From: Trichopria drosophilae
Lineage: Eukaryota > Arthropoda > Insecta > Hymenoptera > Diapriidae
DNA length: 64,000 nucleotides
NCBI GenBank assembly: GCA_030407085.1
Contig: CM059584.1
Coordinates: 90,223,501-90,287,500, forward strand
Direction: 5' to 3'
The translations under genes were made by a program, and so were the position numbers. The notes under the pieces were generated by a model, which worked only from the letters and a program-made list of their open reading frames with translations, did no database searches and was not told the origin of the DNA. Of this stretch, positions 53,573 through 63,245 are shown piece after piece (positions within the stretch are counted from its first letter, which is position 1; each line of letters starts with the position of its first letter).

Positions 53573-55456
53573 ACACAATATAACTATATCGTTACAATGA
53601 TAATGTTTTTAACGATATTGAACCTTCATAGCCGCATTCTTATGGAGAGCCAAAAAAATGAGTAACGTTAAAGAAATATCCCAAGCGGAAATTTGAACAA
53701 TTGTAATAGAAGATTACAATGCGGAATCAATGAACTTTGACAATGAATTAAGACGGCTCCTTGCAATGGCGCTACCCTGTTGCGATGCTCGTCTACAGGC
53801 AAATAACTTTGAAACGAAAGATAGTTTGAATTAACAAAAAAATATATTTAATAAAAATTAACCATAAAAAACCAACAGAAATGAATTTAGTTACATGCAA
53901 AGCACTGATTTTAATAAGCCTTGCCCAGCAGGCGGCTTAAGTTGTAAAAATGCGAGCCAGCTTATTTATACCCTGTACTATCCGTATAGTACTTATTTTG
54001 GGCCTATTTGATTGGCCAAAAGTTCGGAAGAGGGGTTAACATGCTCATACCTTAATTTACTAAAAAGAACAGAATTCGACTTTTTTAGCTTAAAAAAAAT
54101 GCTTTCTTATCTCTTCATGTTAGAAGGATAAACCTTATAGAATTAAGATAATTAATTTTTAACGATAAAAAAATAGGTTCTATTATATTACAGTTGAGAT
54201 CTCCTAATATATGAATTTTTACGATATCTCCTGTAGATTCTATAAAAATTCATCGTACTAAAGATGCATAGTTTCTCGTGCCTCTGTTGCAGGCCAAAAA
54301 AAAAATAAATTTTAATTTAATATCTTGTAGAAAGAGTATTTGTAATTTATCGAGTAGTTTCGTGCTTATATTGCTCTGGAATAAATTTTACGAGGTTCCA
54401 TAGCATAATTATGGTGTGCCGGTTGCACTCAATTGAACTTGGTTCTTATCTCACCAATCTCGCTAAAAAATATTAAATTAATTTCTTAAATGTTCTAGTA
54501 ACGAAAAATTAATTTGAAACATTTAAATAATCGGATTCTCTTTATTTTTGGACAATACTCGGAAGGGCATTTAAATATTTATTTTTCTAGTTCAAATTTA
54601 AATTATAAAATGTGTAATATTTCTGCCACTTTAATTTACTATGTTTTCCGGATACTAGTGGATTATAATAATTCGGAATTGAAAAATGATTTCGAGTGAC
54701 AAATTCCTGCCACTTTTATGACTTATATTTTCCCGATATATTATAGTACTAGTTGTCGGCTTCCGTGCGTATTTTTTAGAGGGGCGGTATCCGCCACATA
54801 ATGAAAATAATGAATATAATGATAATAACGAATATAATGAAAATGAAAATAATGAATATAATGAAAATGAAAATAATGAATACAATGAAAATGAAAATGA
54901 AAATAACGAATATAATGAAAATGAAAATAATGAATATAATGAAAATGAAAATAATGAATATAATGAAAACAATGAATATAATAAAAATTATGAATTGTAC
55001 GAATACGAATCATACGAATATAATGAAAATAATGAATATAATGAACATGACGGTAATGAAACCGATAAATATTATGAAATTGAAAATAAAATAAAATACA
55101 CAGATCAAGACTCGATAGACAGGTCTGTCAGTTCTTATAAAAAGAGAACAATAAACTGGGATAAAAACCTTGTAGGTAAATCCCCTCAATTACAAAAAAA
55201 TTCGACAAATAATATTTCTCAAAATAAAAGAGACAAGACATCGAACAATTTAATAAAAACCGGAGGCAATGACACCCAAAGCAACAGGTATTAGTCAAGA
55301 AATCATCTTACACACCATAAAACAGATGAAAAGGCAGCAAAAATTAAAAACCTCTTACGTTTTCAACACTTAAACCGAGAAGAAACCGAGAGTGTAGAAA
55401 GACTCAAAAATACTCATGCAGACGTCTTCCACTTACCTGACGAACCCTTAGGTTTT
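53573..55456 (+). repeat. Segment X' (second copy of the duplicated block)
   Basis: It begins exactly at the base after the Gyp-3 3' LTR and repeats 41489-43398 at ~99% identity. It then continues without a break into Gyp-2 RT, so this is the copy connected to the true downstream sequence. It includes the linker coding region 54780-55456. Confidence 0.9.
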
Positions 55457-56185
55457 ACGCACCTTATTAAACACAAAATTTCTACTACGGATGATATCCC
55501 AATCAATACTAAACAGTATAGATTTCCACCAATTCACAAAGAAGAAATTAATAAACAAATGAAATAACAATTGGATACAGGAATAATAAAACCGTCAGAT
55601 TCACCCTATAATACCCCAATATGGATAGTACTGAAGAAAGCCGACAGTCAAGGAAATAAGAGATGGAGAATGGTACTTGACTTTAGAAAATTTAATGACA
55701 AATCAATCGGAGATTCCTACCCAATTCCTAACATTGTTGACATTTTGGACCAATTAGGTTGTGCTAAATATTTTTCAGTATTCGATCTAGCTTCCGGTTT
55801 TATCCAAATTAAAATGGACAAAAACGATTCACACAAAACAGCATTTTCTACGCCACATGGACATTACGAGTTCGATAGAATGCCGTTTGGTTTAAAAAAC
55901 GCACCAGCTATATTTCAAAGGCTAATGGATATAGTATTATCAGGTTTGCAAGGCACTGAACTTTTTTTCGTTTTCCTTGATGACATCGTTATTTACTCAT
56001 CCTCACTAAGAGAACATTCGATTAAATGCGAAAAATTAATGAACAAATTAAGAGAAGCTAACTTAAAATTACAACCCGATAAATGCGAATTCTTAAGAAA
56101 AGAAGTCTGCTACTTAGGACACATCATTGGAGAAAACGGATTAAAACCAGATCCTAATAAAACCTGCTGCGTAAAAAAATTCTAA
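55457..56185 (+). pseudogene. Gyp-2 reverse transcriptase
   Basis: It carries Ty3/gypsy RT motifs: 'GIIKPSDSPYNTPIWIVLKK', 'RWRMVLDFRKFN', 'FSVFDLASGFIQIKMD' (first catalytic Asp), 'RMPFGLKNAPAIFQRLMD' and 'FVFLDDIVIYS' (catalytic LDD), followed by 'YLGHIIGENGLKPDP'. One in-frame stop lies at 55565 and the frame shifts at ~56170 ('CCVKKF'), after which 'IRQFLGLAGYYRRFISNF' follows in another frame. The catalytic residues remain, but the chain is broken. Confidence 0.88.
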
Positions 56186-56819
56186 ACACCTAAAAATAAA
56201 AAAAAACATAAGACAATTTTTAGGCTTAGCAGGATATTACAGACGATTTATATCAAATTTTTCTGGGATTTCAAAACCTTTATTCAACCTTTTAAAAAAT
56301 AATGTACCGTTCATATGGGGAAAAGATGAAATAAACGCATTCGAAACATTTCGCCAAAAGCTATGCAACGCTCCCGTTTTACAATATCCAGATTTTAATA
56401 AACCCTTTATCATATCAACAGATGCATCAGGATTTCTAATAGGTGGAGTTTTGTCTCAAAGAGAAGTAGGAAAAGATAGACCAATAGCTTACACATCTAG
56501 AGTTCTAAATGATTACGAACAAAAATACGCAACTTATGGCAAGGAAGCACTAGCCATATATTACGCAATCCGTCATTTCAGACATTATGTTTACGGTCGT
56601 CAATTAACAGTTTACACAGACCATAATCCTCTTATCTCTTTTAAAACCAAAAAGGACCCTAATTCGAGAGTAGCAAAATGGATGTATAATCTATTAGAAT
56701 ATGAGTTCAATGTAAAACATAAATCTGGAACATTAAATGCAAATGCAGACGCTTTATCAAGAAACCCAGTTGAAATATATCAAGTAGAATGTGTAGAACA
56801 ACAAACAAATCTCAATATT
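56186..56819 (+). pseudogene. Gyp-2 connection and RNase H
   Basis: It contains 'LAGYYRRFISNFSGISKPLF', then RNase H with 'FIISTDASGFLIGGVLSQRE' (catalytic Asp), 'YGKEALAIYYAIRHFRHYVY' (Glu), 'VYTDHNPLISF' (Asp) and 'HKSGTLNANADALSRNP' (last Asp). The domain itself has no stop from 56451 on. RNase H removes the RNA strand during reverse transcription. The same frame runs straight on into the G-patch. Confidence 0.85.
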
Positions 56820-56944
56820 ATAGCCACAAATATAATGAAAAGAATGGGATGGAAAGGTACAGGAATAGGGAAATATAATCAAGGAATAAGAAAACCAGTA
56901 TCCGTTAAAAGCCAAACAGATAAAACAGGATTAGGATACAAGAA
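56820..56944 (+). pseudogene. Gyp-2 G-patch domain
   Basis: The frame at residues ~124-165 of the 56451 ORF reads 'IATNIMKRMGWKGTGIGKYN', 'QGIRKPVSV' and 'KTGLGY'. This matches the G-patch pattern (h..MGW..G.GhGK...G...P......GLGY), known for RNA-binding or RNA-helicase-activating proteins and, among retroelements, at the end of betaretroviral protease. Here it follows RNase H. The domain is uninterrupted. A stop comes ~20 codons later at 57008. Confidence 0.8.
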
Positions 56945-57008
56945 GCAAAACCACGACTACGACTTTTTCAACTACGAAAAACCATTATCAGAAACTAAAT
57001 TACCTTAA

Positions 57009-57826
57009 ATTACATTCATAAAATGTGACGAAATTATAAACAAACCCAATATTCAGAAACATCTACTACCTCACAACTCAATTTACAAGTTAACATTACC
57101 AAAGGCAATCATTAAATCAAATTACAACGGGCCTAAATACAACCTTTCTAAAGCAATACCATTTTGTACCAAATGCAATAAACTCAATCATACAATAGAA
57201 GATTGCTATACAGAAAATACGAAATACGAAACATATAACCAACAACGGAATAACGGAAATATAAAAATAGAAACTAACGATGCAATACCTTTTACAAAAG
57301 AAGAGTTACTATTAAAATCTAAACAAATTACAACTGCTGCACGTATAGAAATAAATAATAATCAATCACTACGGAGAAGTACACGAAATACAAGACCCGA
57401 TATTATAAACACAAAAAAGAAAAGATTACTCACCAACAATGCACAACCATGTAGAAAACGAGGTAAACCACCAAAAAATCACCAAGTTGATTTTGATAAA
57501 ATTGATTATATAGACGAAGATGGCAATATAATGACGCAAAACATCCATGATAACGAAAATAAAGATACAAAAAACTCAGATGAATTACCCTCAGAACCTA
57601 AGGAAGATAATTTTATATTTAAAAAGGATGAAGAAATAATTACTGAAAAAAACGATAACACAGATAATGATGACGAAGTTGATGATGATAGCAATGACGA
57701 AGATGATGATGATGACGATGATGAAGAAGATAATGATGAAACAGATAACGAAATCAACGAAACAAACAACTATCATAGAAATAATATAATAGAAATCGGA
57801 AACCAATTATGCAAAAAGATAATCTA
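57009..57826 (+). pseudogene. Gyp-2 post-RNase H region: zinc knuckle, basic and acidic tracts
   Basis: After the 57008 stop, coding resumes: 'YNLSKAIPFCTKCNKLNHTI' and 'EDC' form a third CX2CX4HX4C knuckle (57165-57206). Then a basic stretch 'SLRRSTRNTRPDI', an AT-hook-like 'RKRGKPPKNHQ' and an Asp/Glu-rich tract (57590-57770, mostly D and E) lead to a stop at 57825. This region sits where only a short spacer between RNase H and integrase is expected. The role is unknown; the composition suggests a nucleic-acid- or chromatin-binding module. Confidence 0.65.
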
Positions 57827-58277
57827 ACATATTTTCTAACTACATCTGGACAACCCTGCGACGAAGGATCAAATAAATTAAATCACAGGAAATTTCAGTT
57901 ATCAACAAAAATAACAAACATCACATAGCACTGCCAGTAACATCGGAATCAGGAGAAAGCTAATTAATAATAGAGAGAAACATAAAAAAACTCAAAAACA
58001 AAGTAAATTTACTGCAATTATCCACAATTAGCATATCAAAATCAAATGAGATAAAAGGAATTAATTGGGAAACTGTCATAAAAATAATCCAAAAACAATT
58101 CAAAAACTCGAATACAAAAATAATAATATGCAATGGAAATATAATACGTGCAGACATCAAAGATCGACCGGGAATATTAAGGGAATTACACTCAACACCA
58201 ATAGGAGGACATAAAAGCATCGGTAAAACTCTGAAACGAATAAAACAACGATATTTTTGGGAAAACATGAAATCAAA
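57827..58277 (+). pseudogene. Gyp-2 integrase N-terminal zinc region, truncated
   Basis: Decayed coding recovers at ~58150 with 'DRPGILRELHSTPIGGHKSI' and 'GKTLKRIKQRYFWENM', the first half of the HHCC integrase zinc domain (two His present, the Cys pair missing). The frame then runs into the C15A repeat at 58282. The DDE core and C-terminal domain are absent from the rest of the element. Confidence 0.75.
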
Positions 58278-58281
58278 TCCC

Positions 58282-58778
58282 ACCCCCCCCCCCCCCCACC
58301 CCCCCCCCCCCCCACCCCCCCCCCCCCCCACCCCCCCCCCCCCCCACCCCCCCCCCCCCCCACCCCCCCCCCCCCCCACCCCCCCCCCCCCCCACCCCCC
58401 CCCCCCCCCACCCCCCCCCCCCCCCACCCCCCCCCCCCCCCACCCCCCCCCCCCCCCACCCCCCCCCCCCCCCACCCCCCCCCCCCCCCACCCCCCCCCC
58501 CCCCCACCCCCCCCCCCCCCCACCCCCCCCCCCCCCCACCCCCCCCCCCCCCCACCCCCCCCCCCCCCCACCCCCCCCCCCCCCCACCCCCCCCCCCCCC
58601 CACCCCCCCCCCCCCCCACCCCCCCCCCCCCCCACCCCCCCCCCCCCCCACCCCCCCCCCCCCCCACCCCCCCCCCCCCCCACCCCCCCCCCCCCCCACC
58701 CCCCCCCCCCCCCACCCCCCCCCCCCCCCACCCCCCCCCCCCCCCACCCCCCCCCCCCCCCACCCCCCCCCCCCCCCA
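58282..58778. repeat. Perfect (C15A) 16-bp tandem repeat, 31 periods
   Basis: An A occurs at 58282 and then every 16 bases up to 58778 with only C between; I checked the spacing line by line and found no exception. The other strand is G15T, a sequence class prone to G-quadruplex (and the C strand to i-motif) formation. Long Pro/Gly ORFs across it are artefacts. Such perfection in a long homopolymer-based repeat may be real expansion or a sequencing/assembly artefact. Confidence 0.95.
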
Positions 58779-59681
58779 ACGAAAAGAATAATGAATTTAA
58801 ACGATGGAAATACGAGATTGTTAATTTCCAAAAAATCTCTTTTTAAATAAACGATATTTCGCCGTTGAGTTAGCCTTGCCACAAAAAGAGTGGACTGCGT
58901 ATATCACATATATTAGACAGTGCAAAAGTGATAATAAAACACTCGCCGTTAAGTTAGTCTTGCCACAATATGGTGGAGAGCGAGATGTCATGCACTTGGA
59001 AAATTGACAAATATCAAGTTTTTCTTGTTTTAAGATCGTTTATCTTAAGTTTTTAACAAATTATAATCATTATAAGCAAAATTTTTTTGGTCACGTAAAA
59101 TACATTCCCTTTTTTTTTAACCTTCCTAATTTTTAACATGCACAATTTCAAAATTATTTTTGTCTTTACTTCAGGATTCCTTTTAAGCCAATGATTTAAC
59201 CACTACAATAGTCCACTGTATATGTATATATGACAGGAAATCTGTCGGCTATATTAGAAATATTCAACCTCACATTATTAAAACGTTGCGAAAATTATTT
59301 ATGCTTTTTTTCTATCACTACATATGCCAATCGTTAAGAATAGTCATACCGTATATACAGCAATAACACACATATATCGTAGAAAGCGTAAATATAGTAA
59401 CAATTCATGTATATAAACTTCAAGAAGAAGATCATGTAAAATATTGTACAATCTTCAAAATAATGTAAAACAATTACCAATAAGCGAAAACTTCCAAACA
59501 TCGTGCTTTTATTTTTTACTACTAATTCATGCAATAAGCGATTAGCGATTGAACGATAAACGATTTGACATTTCATGAAAAATGCAAATTCTGTATCAGC
59601 ATCAATACAAAATTGTAACACGATTCCTTACTTAGCATGTGCACAGAACATTGGAGGGCCAACGCTCGACCAAGGTGGGGG
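58779..59681 (+). other. Gyp-2 3' region without integrase core
   Basis: No coding is recognised. Two copies of a ~25-bp word (cgccgttgagttagccttgc at ~58860, cgccgttaagttagtcttgc at ~58943) lie 83 bp apart. The segment ends in the purine tract 'aaggtggggg' directly before the 3' LTR, the expected plus-strand primer. Confidence 0.5.
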
Positions 59682-60252
59682 TGTTACGTCCTCGTAACTG
59701 GCGCGATTAACCAATTTTCGGTATGCATACACAAATCTGAAAACTATCGTAATTATATGTCGGCACCGGACAAACGAGTCCGTTTCTTACAATGTAACCT
59801 TCAAACCACATAGACGAAGCATATTGAAACGTACCCGGTTCAAATAACATTTTCTTTAAATCTTTATTAGCCATAAATCAGGAGACGGCTCACGTCGCTT
59901 AAGCCGAAAAACTTTCCTAAAAAATCACCGTACAGACGCAATCAGTTTTACAACGATCTTCTGTAACATTTTTTCTACTATAGAACAATCGTTTTACATT
60001 ACCGTGATTCTCGCCTCTTCCAAAATTTACGATAATTGAGGACGTAACTCTCAAGCTACCTGTTTTTTAACTTTTCTTAAAAATATAAAAAGAGAAAAAG
60101 GGTACGTTCTAACGGGCTCTCTATAGCAATAATTTTTAGTTAATGTGTTTTTCCTCCTTGGCCCATTTCTAAAAACCTGTCTAACATACAAATCCACCAC
60201 CTTCAAAATAGAGGGGGAGAACTCAAAGGGGGGATAAAAAACTATGGTCTAC

Positions 60253-60289
60253 CATAAATACGCGTGGGGGATAGCGAGACCAGTCAGTC
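60253..60289 (+). promoter_or_regulatory. Gyp-2 3' LTR core promoter
   Basis: cataaata (60253-60260) lies 31 bp upstream of tcagtc (60284-60289), the arthropod TATA/initiator arrangement. It is conserved in both LTRs. Confidence 0.6.
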
Positions 60290-60506
60290 GTTTTTTTTTT
60301 CGTTTCGCGGGTGAATTTCAAAAAGGGAGAACCAACTCCAGTCTCAGGCAGAAAAACCTTAAACACCCAGCCAGTCCACTCCGATTTTCGAGGCAACCAA
60401 AGAAACTTTAAATTCAGCATCGGACCTGAAAAGGAACCAAGACCGCTATCTCACCAGCCTGAACCAGTCGACAGTCGTCCAAAAAGGGGACCAGCGAAGA
60501 ATAAGA

Positions 60507-60821
60507 GTAAGTATACGTTTTCTTTCCACATAAACATTTATCAGTATCCAACTACCCCCTTTTTCCTTCTTTTCCTTCTGTGACATAGCGGGTAGGCCTG
60601 CGAAACCACAACCCCCTTCCCTCCTACCTATTGCATATTAGCCCACCGAGACGAAGTCGCCCCTCTCACGCGACTATTACGAGTGTTGTTTAATTTCCCC
60701 AGATTAAATCTTTTTTTTTGCCTCTCCTAGTCTTCGCGTTTTCCATTTCATCTCCTAAACCCATTATATTCTTTTTGATTATCATCTCTCAAAACAAATA
60801 AATATTTCTTTTTATCCATAG
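60507..60821 (+). other. Predicted intron in the LTR R region
   Basis: Donor 'aagaataaga|gtaagtata' and acceptor 'ctttttatccatag|tgaaacg', 315 nt apart. Both match consensus. Joining them fuses A with TG, creating the first AUG of the transcript, with A at position -3. The donor is lost in the 5' LTR through array expansion. Confidence 0.55.
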
Positions 60822-61075
60822 TGAAACGCCGCCAACGAGAACGAAAGATCCAACGCCAAAAATTGGCAAAGGCTCTCCACCTTGCCCGGGAGGAAATTGA
60901 ATCGCGGGCTGCCATACTTTTCTCCCCTAAGGAAACTCCTCTTTCTTTCTCTTTTCCCCCTCGTCCGACCACTCCGCTACCTACTCCCGAAGAATTATTT
61001 TCTAACTTATACACCCTCTTTCCCCATCTTCCGACAACTCCTCTACCCACACCGGAACAATTGTTTCAAAAATAA
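60822..61075 (+). CDS. LTR-encoded basic/proline-rich frame with splice-made AUG (candidate)
   Basis: With the predicted splice the frame is 84 codons. The N-terminus is an Arg/Lys-rich helix-prone stretch (KRRQRERKIQRQKLAKAL) that would serve as a nuclear or RNA-binding signal. The middle is 'HLAREEIESRAAILF'. The C-terminus holds two copies of a 'TTPLPTPE(E/Q)LF' motif. The stop overlaps the aataaa poly(A) signal. No ATG at all occurs from the initiator (60284) to ~61096 in unspliced sequence. It could encode a small regulatory protein, or it could simply be leader sequence kept free of AUGs. Sequence comparison of the two LTRs does not show purifying selection. Confidence 0.4.
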
Positions 61076-61650
61076 AGTAACTAATTTTACCGAAATGAGG
61101 TGTTTTCTTGTTTTACTCTTATTCCCGATTGTCCTGTGTCATCAGTAGCCCCCACTCACCTAAAAGAACCCAGTAATTCTACTGAGATACACGCCCGTGT
61201 TACAGTTCAGTTAATATCTCATTCGAGATATTCACTGGGTCGCAACAACTGTGCTTAATTATAAATAAAAACAGAAAATGTCTCTTTATTTTATCAAAAT
61301 GTATACCGAATGAATATTATCAATTAAATAATACATCGCAAGGTTGACAGTGATTTTTAATGTCGCTGCTTAAGAATCTGATCTAAGATTGACTCAGGCA
61401 GTCAAAATGGTATATTCAAAATATCCAATCAAAATGTATGCAGTTACTTAATGAATATGAGATTGTTGGATCTACTTGCGTCCGTTTGCAAATCATTTCA
61501 GTCTTCAGTTTCAAAAATGTATCTTCATTGAACAAAATGAAAAATATATGCTTGATACGATTACAGTTCGTGTGGTACACTCTTAAATTTGTACGTTTGT
61601 ACTGTAAATAACATAAGTACGATTAATAATGCCTTATTTAAATATTTTAG

Positions 61651-61902
61651 CTATACTTATTGAAATATTAAGAAAGCAGAATAAACTGCTAAAGAAAGTA
61701 AAATGTTGAAAGAAGAAATGACAACACTAAAAAAGGCACCAGTCTTTCAATGTTCGGATGACAAACATTCGTACTCGAAGCCTCAGCCGCCAATTAAAAT
61801 TATCGATTACAAATACGTTGATGGAAATAATATTCACGGAACAATCTTCAGATGTAGGTGAAACGAAGTGTGGTTAGACAATGCGGAATTTCTTAATAAA
61901 GT
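61651..61902 (+). pseudogene. Gene B, exon 4 (coiled coil) beyond Gyp-2
   Basis: It follows an acceptor 'aaatattttag'. It encodes 'ILIEILRKQNKLLKKVK', a frame slip, 'MLKEEMTTLKKAPVFQ', then 'PPIKIIDYKYVDGNNIHGTI', an in-frame TGA (61858) and 'NEVWLDNAEFLNK'. The order coiled coil, linker, then DUF4806 is the layout expected for the family. The frame slip and stop confirm decay. Confidence 0.45.
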
Positions 61903-62172
61903 GGTATACATTTAATATAAATATTACAATTTTTTACTAAAACGTGTTTGCCCTAGACTTACAAATGGAATATTTCTTTGTCCTCGTTTTAAAATTTCAA
62001 CAATATGCCTTAAAATTAAAAAACGAAAGTTTAGAGTTTACATCAAATGCTTTTTAATGTTTAAAAATTATGATCATTTCATAATTAAATCGGTTTCTAT
62101 GTTTATGTTAATTGTTACGTAATGCTTAGAAATCACAGGCGAATTTTTACATTGTTAATTTTGAAGTTTAAG

Positions 62173-62373
62173 ATACCTCGATGCGTTATAAAGTCAGGAA
62201 GCATGACCATTATGTATTTCAAGGAAGTACTATTGGAGGCGATAATGTTGACACTATTGTAAGGAACATACTATCGGAAATGATGTCCAATGAATTGGCA
62301 CCTCAATTTAGCTGGATGAGAGCTCGCGGGAAAAAAGGCTTTAAAAGCCTAAATGTAACCAAATTACTAAAAG
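62173..62373 (+). pseudogene. Gene B, exon 5 (DUF4806-like)
   Basis: It encodes 'STIGGDNVDTIVRNILSEMM' and 'SNELAPQFSWMRARGKKGFK' and 'SLNVTKLLK', ending at a donor 'aaag|gtaatc'. The 'MSNxLAxxFSWxGxxGKxxFxxL' pattern is the hallmark of DUF4806, a domain of unknown function at the C-terminus of many insect proteins. The last helix would be in a following exon; a candidate acceptor 'cattttttag' lies at ~62439, but the frame after it stops within ten codons. Confidence 0.5.
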
Positions 62374-63040
62374 GTAATCTCCCTAACAAAGGAAATAACT
62401 TTTTATTATGGACGTGTATTAAATATTAAACATTTTTTAGCAATTGCCGTGAAGGGGAGACAAACCTAGTAGGTCCGCTTAAATCATTTATCGCTGGTAC
62501 AATTCTCTACGAAAGAAGGTTTCGGATCTGAAATTGCCTGTCGGTCTTAAAAGTCTTATCGCAACTAGATTTTGAATCTAAGATCTTGCATATATGGTAA
62601 AACATGTGTCGAAGGAAGACTTTAGATAAAAAATATACAAGTTGTCAAAATCGATTACAAAAAATTCTTTGCGAAATTTCATTAGAAAATATTTTGAAAA
62701 AATTTTGTAGAAAAACTGTATCCCAATTATCAAAGTCAAATAGCGAATTTAAAAATGAAAGAATGAATTAAACACTACACATTGTAATGCATTTCTGATT
62801 ACAGAAATTTATTAGTTAAGGTGACATACGAAGGGCTTAAAAATGTGATTACTATAATACCTTACAATAAATCAATGTTGAAGAAAATGTACTTATAACA
62901 GTTCGTAACAAAAATATTTAAAAACTTATTTCATAGAAAAATATCAGTCAAACGATTCATTATTAGGGACTAAAATGTTAAATTACATCATTACGTAAGG
63001 ACATTTTCAGATATTAAATCTTTCGACTGAGAAATAGTAG
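62374..63040. other. AT-rich spacer after gene B
   Basis: Apart from the possible remnant of a last gene B exon at ~62440-62475, I see nothing recognisable. Confidence 0.4.
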
Positions 63041-63245
63041 AAATAAAAATGTTTATTCAAAACAAAAATGCAGGAAGTCTTTCTTTGCACAAATTGATCA
63101 GCAACTTAGAAATCGTACAATTAAAAACATTTAGTTGACACAACAATGCTGAAAACTTCCTTCGCATAAAGTGACCAATAACTGAGAAACCGTAAAATAA
63201 AAGTATTTATTTGAAACAAAAATGCTGGAAAACTTTCTTTGCATT
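63041..63245. repeat. Diverged ~78-bp tandem repeat, three units
   Basis: The marker 'acaaaaatgc(a/t)gga' with following 'cttt(c)tttgca' recurs at ~63063, ~63142 and ~63219, each preceded by 'gagaaa(t/c)cgta' and 'aaaacattt'-type words. The units are old and imperfect. Confidence 0.55.

Larger units (their letters stand above)
34395..61247 (+). mobile_element. Gyp-2: LTR retrotransposon with nested insertions
   Basis: Two direct LTRs (34395-36123 and 59682-61247, ~97% alike by eye outside one array) enclose decayed gag, protease, RT, RNase H and the start of integrase, in Ty3/gypsy order. LTR ends are TGTTACG (5' copy mutated to TATTACG) and CGTAACA (3' copy CGCAACA). The flanks ATTG (34391-34394) and ACTG (61248-61251) could be a 4-bp TSD with one change. 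About 12 kb of later DNA lies inside: a piggyBac-type element, an unknown 1.2-kb insert, a Gyp-4 fragment and Gyp-3. Gene B exons lie on both sides. Confidence 0.85.
59682..61247 (+). repeat. Gyp-2 3' LTR
   Basis: 1566 bp, tgttacg to cgcaaca. It is the better preserved LTR: U3 to ~60283, TATA and initiator, then an R region of ~800 bp with an apparent intron (60507-60821), an open frame, and aataaa at ~61070. Confidence 0.88.

Noticed and set aside
53121..53583. ORFs spanning Gyp-3 LTR ends (43704-44300 and 52972-53583)
   Set aside because: Both are the same LTR sequence read through; no domain and no reason to be translated.
58157..58882. Long Pro-rich and Gly-rich ORFs on both strands
   Set aside because: They are translations of the perfect C15A repeat in every frame, with no independent coding evidence.
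60311..60583. 90-codon ORF in the Gyp-2 3' LTR as a separate gene
   Set aside because: It starts at GTG, the exon-1 region has no ATG at all, and the frame reads through a consensus splice donor. The downstream frame after splicing is the better candidate.
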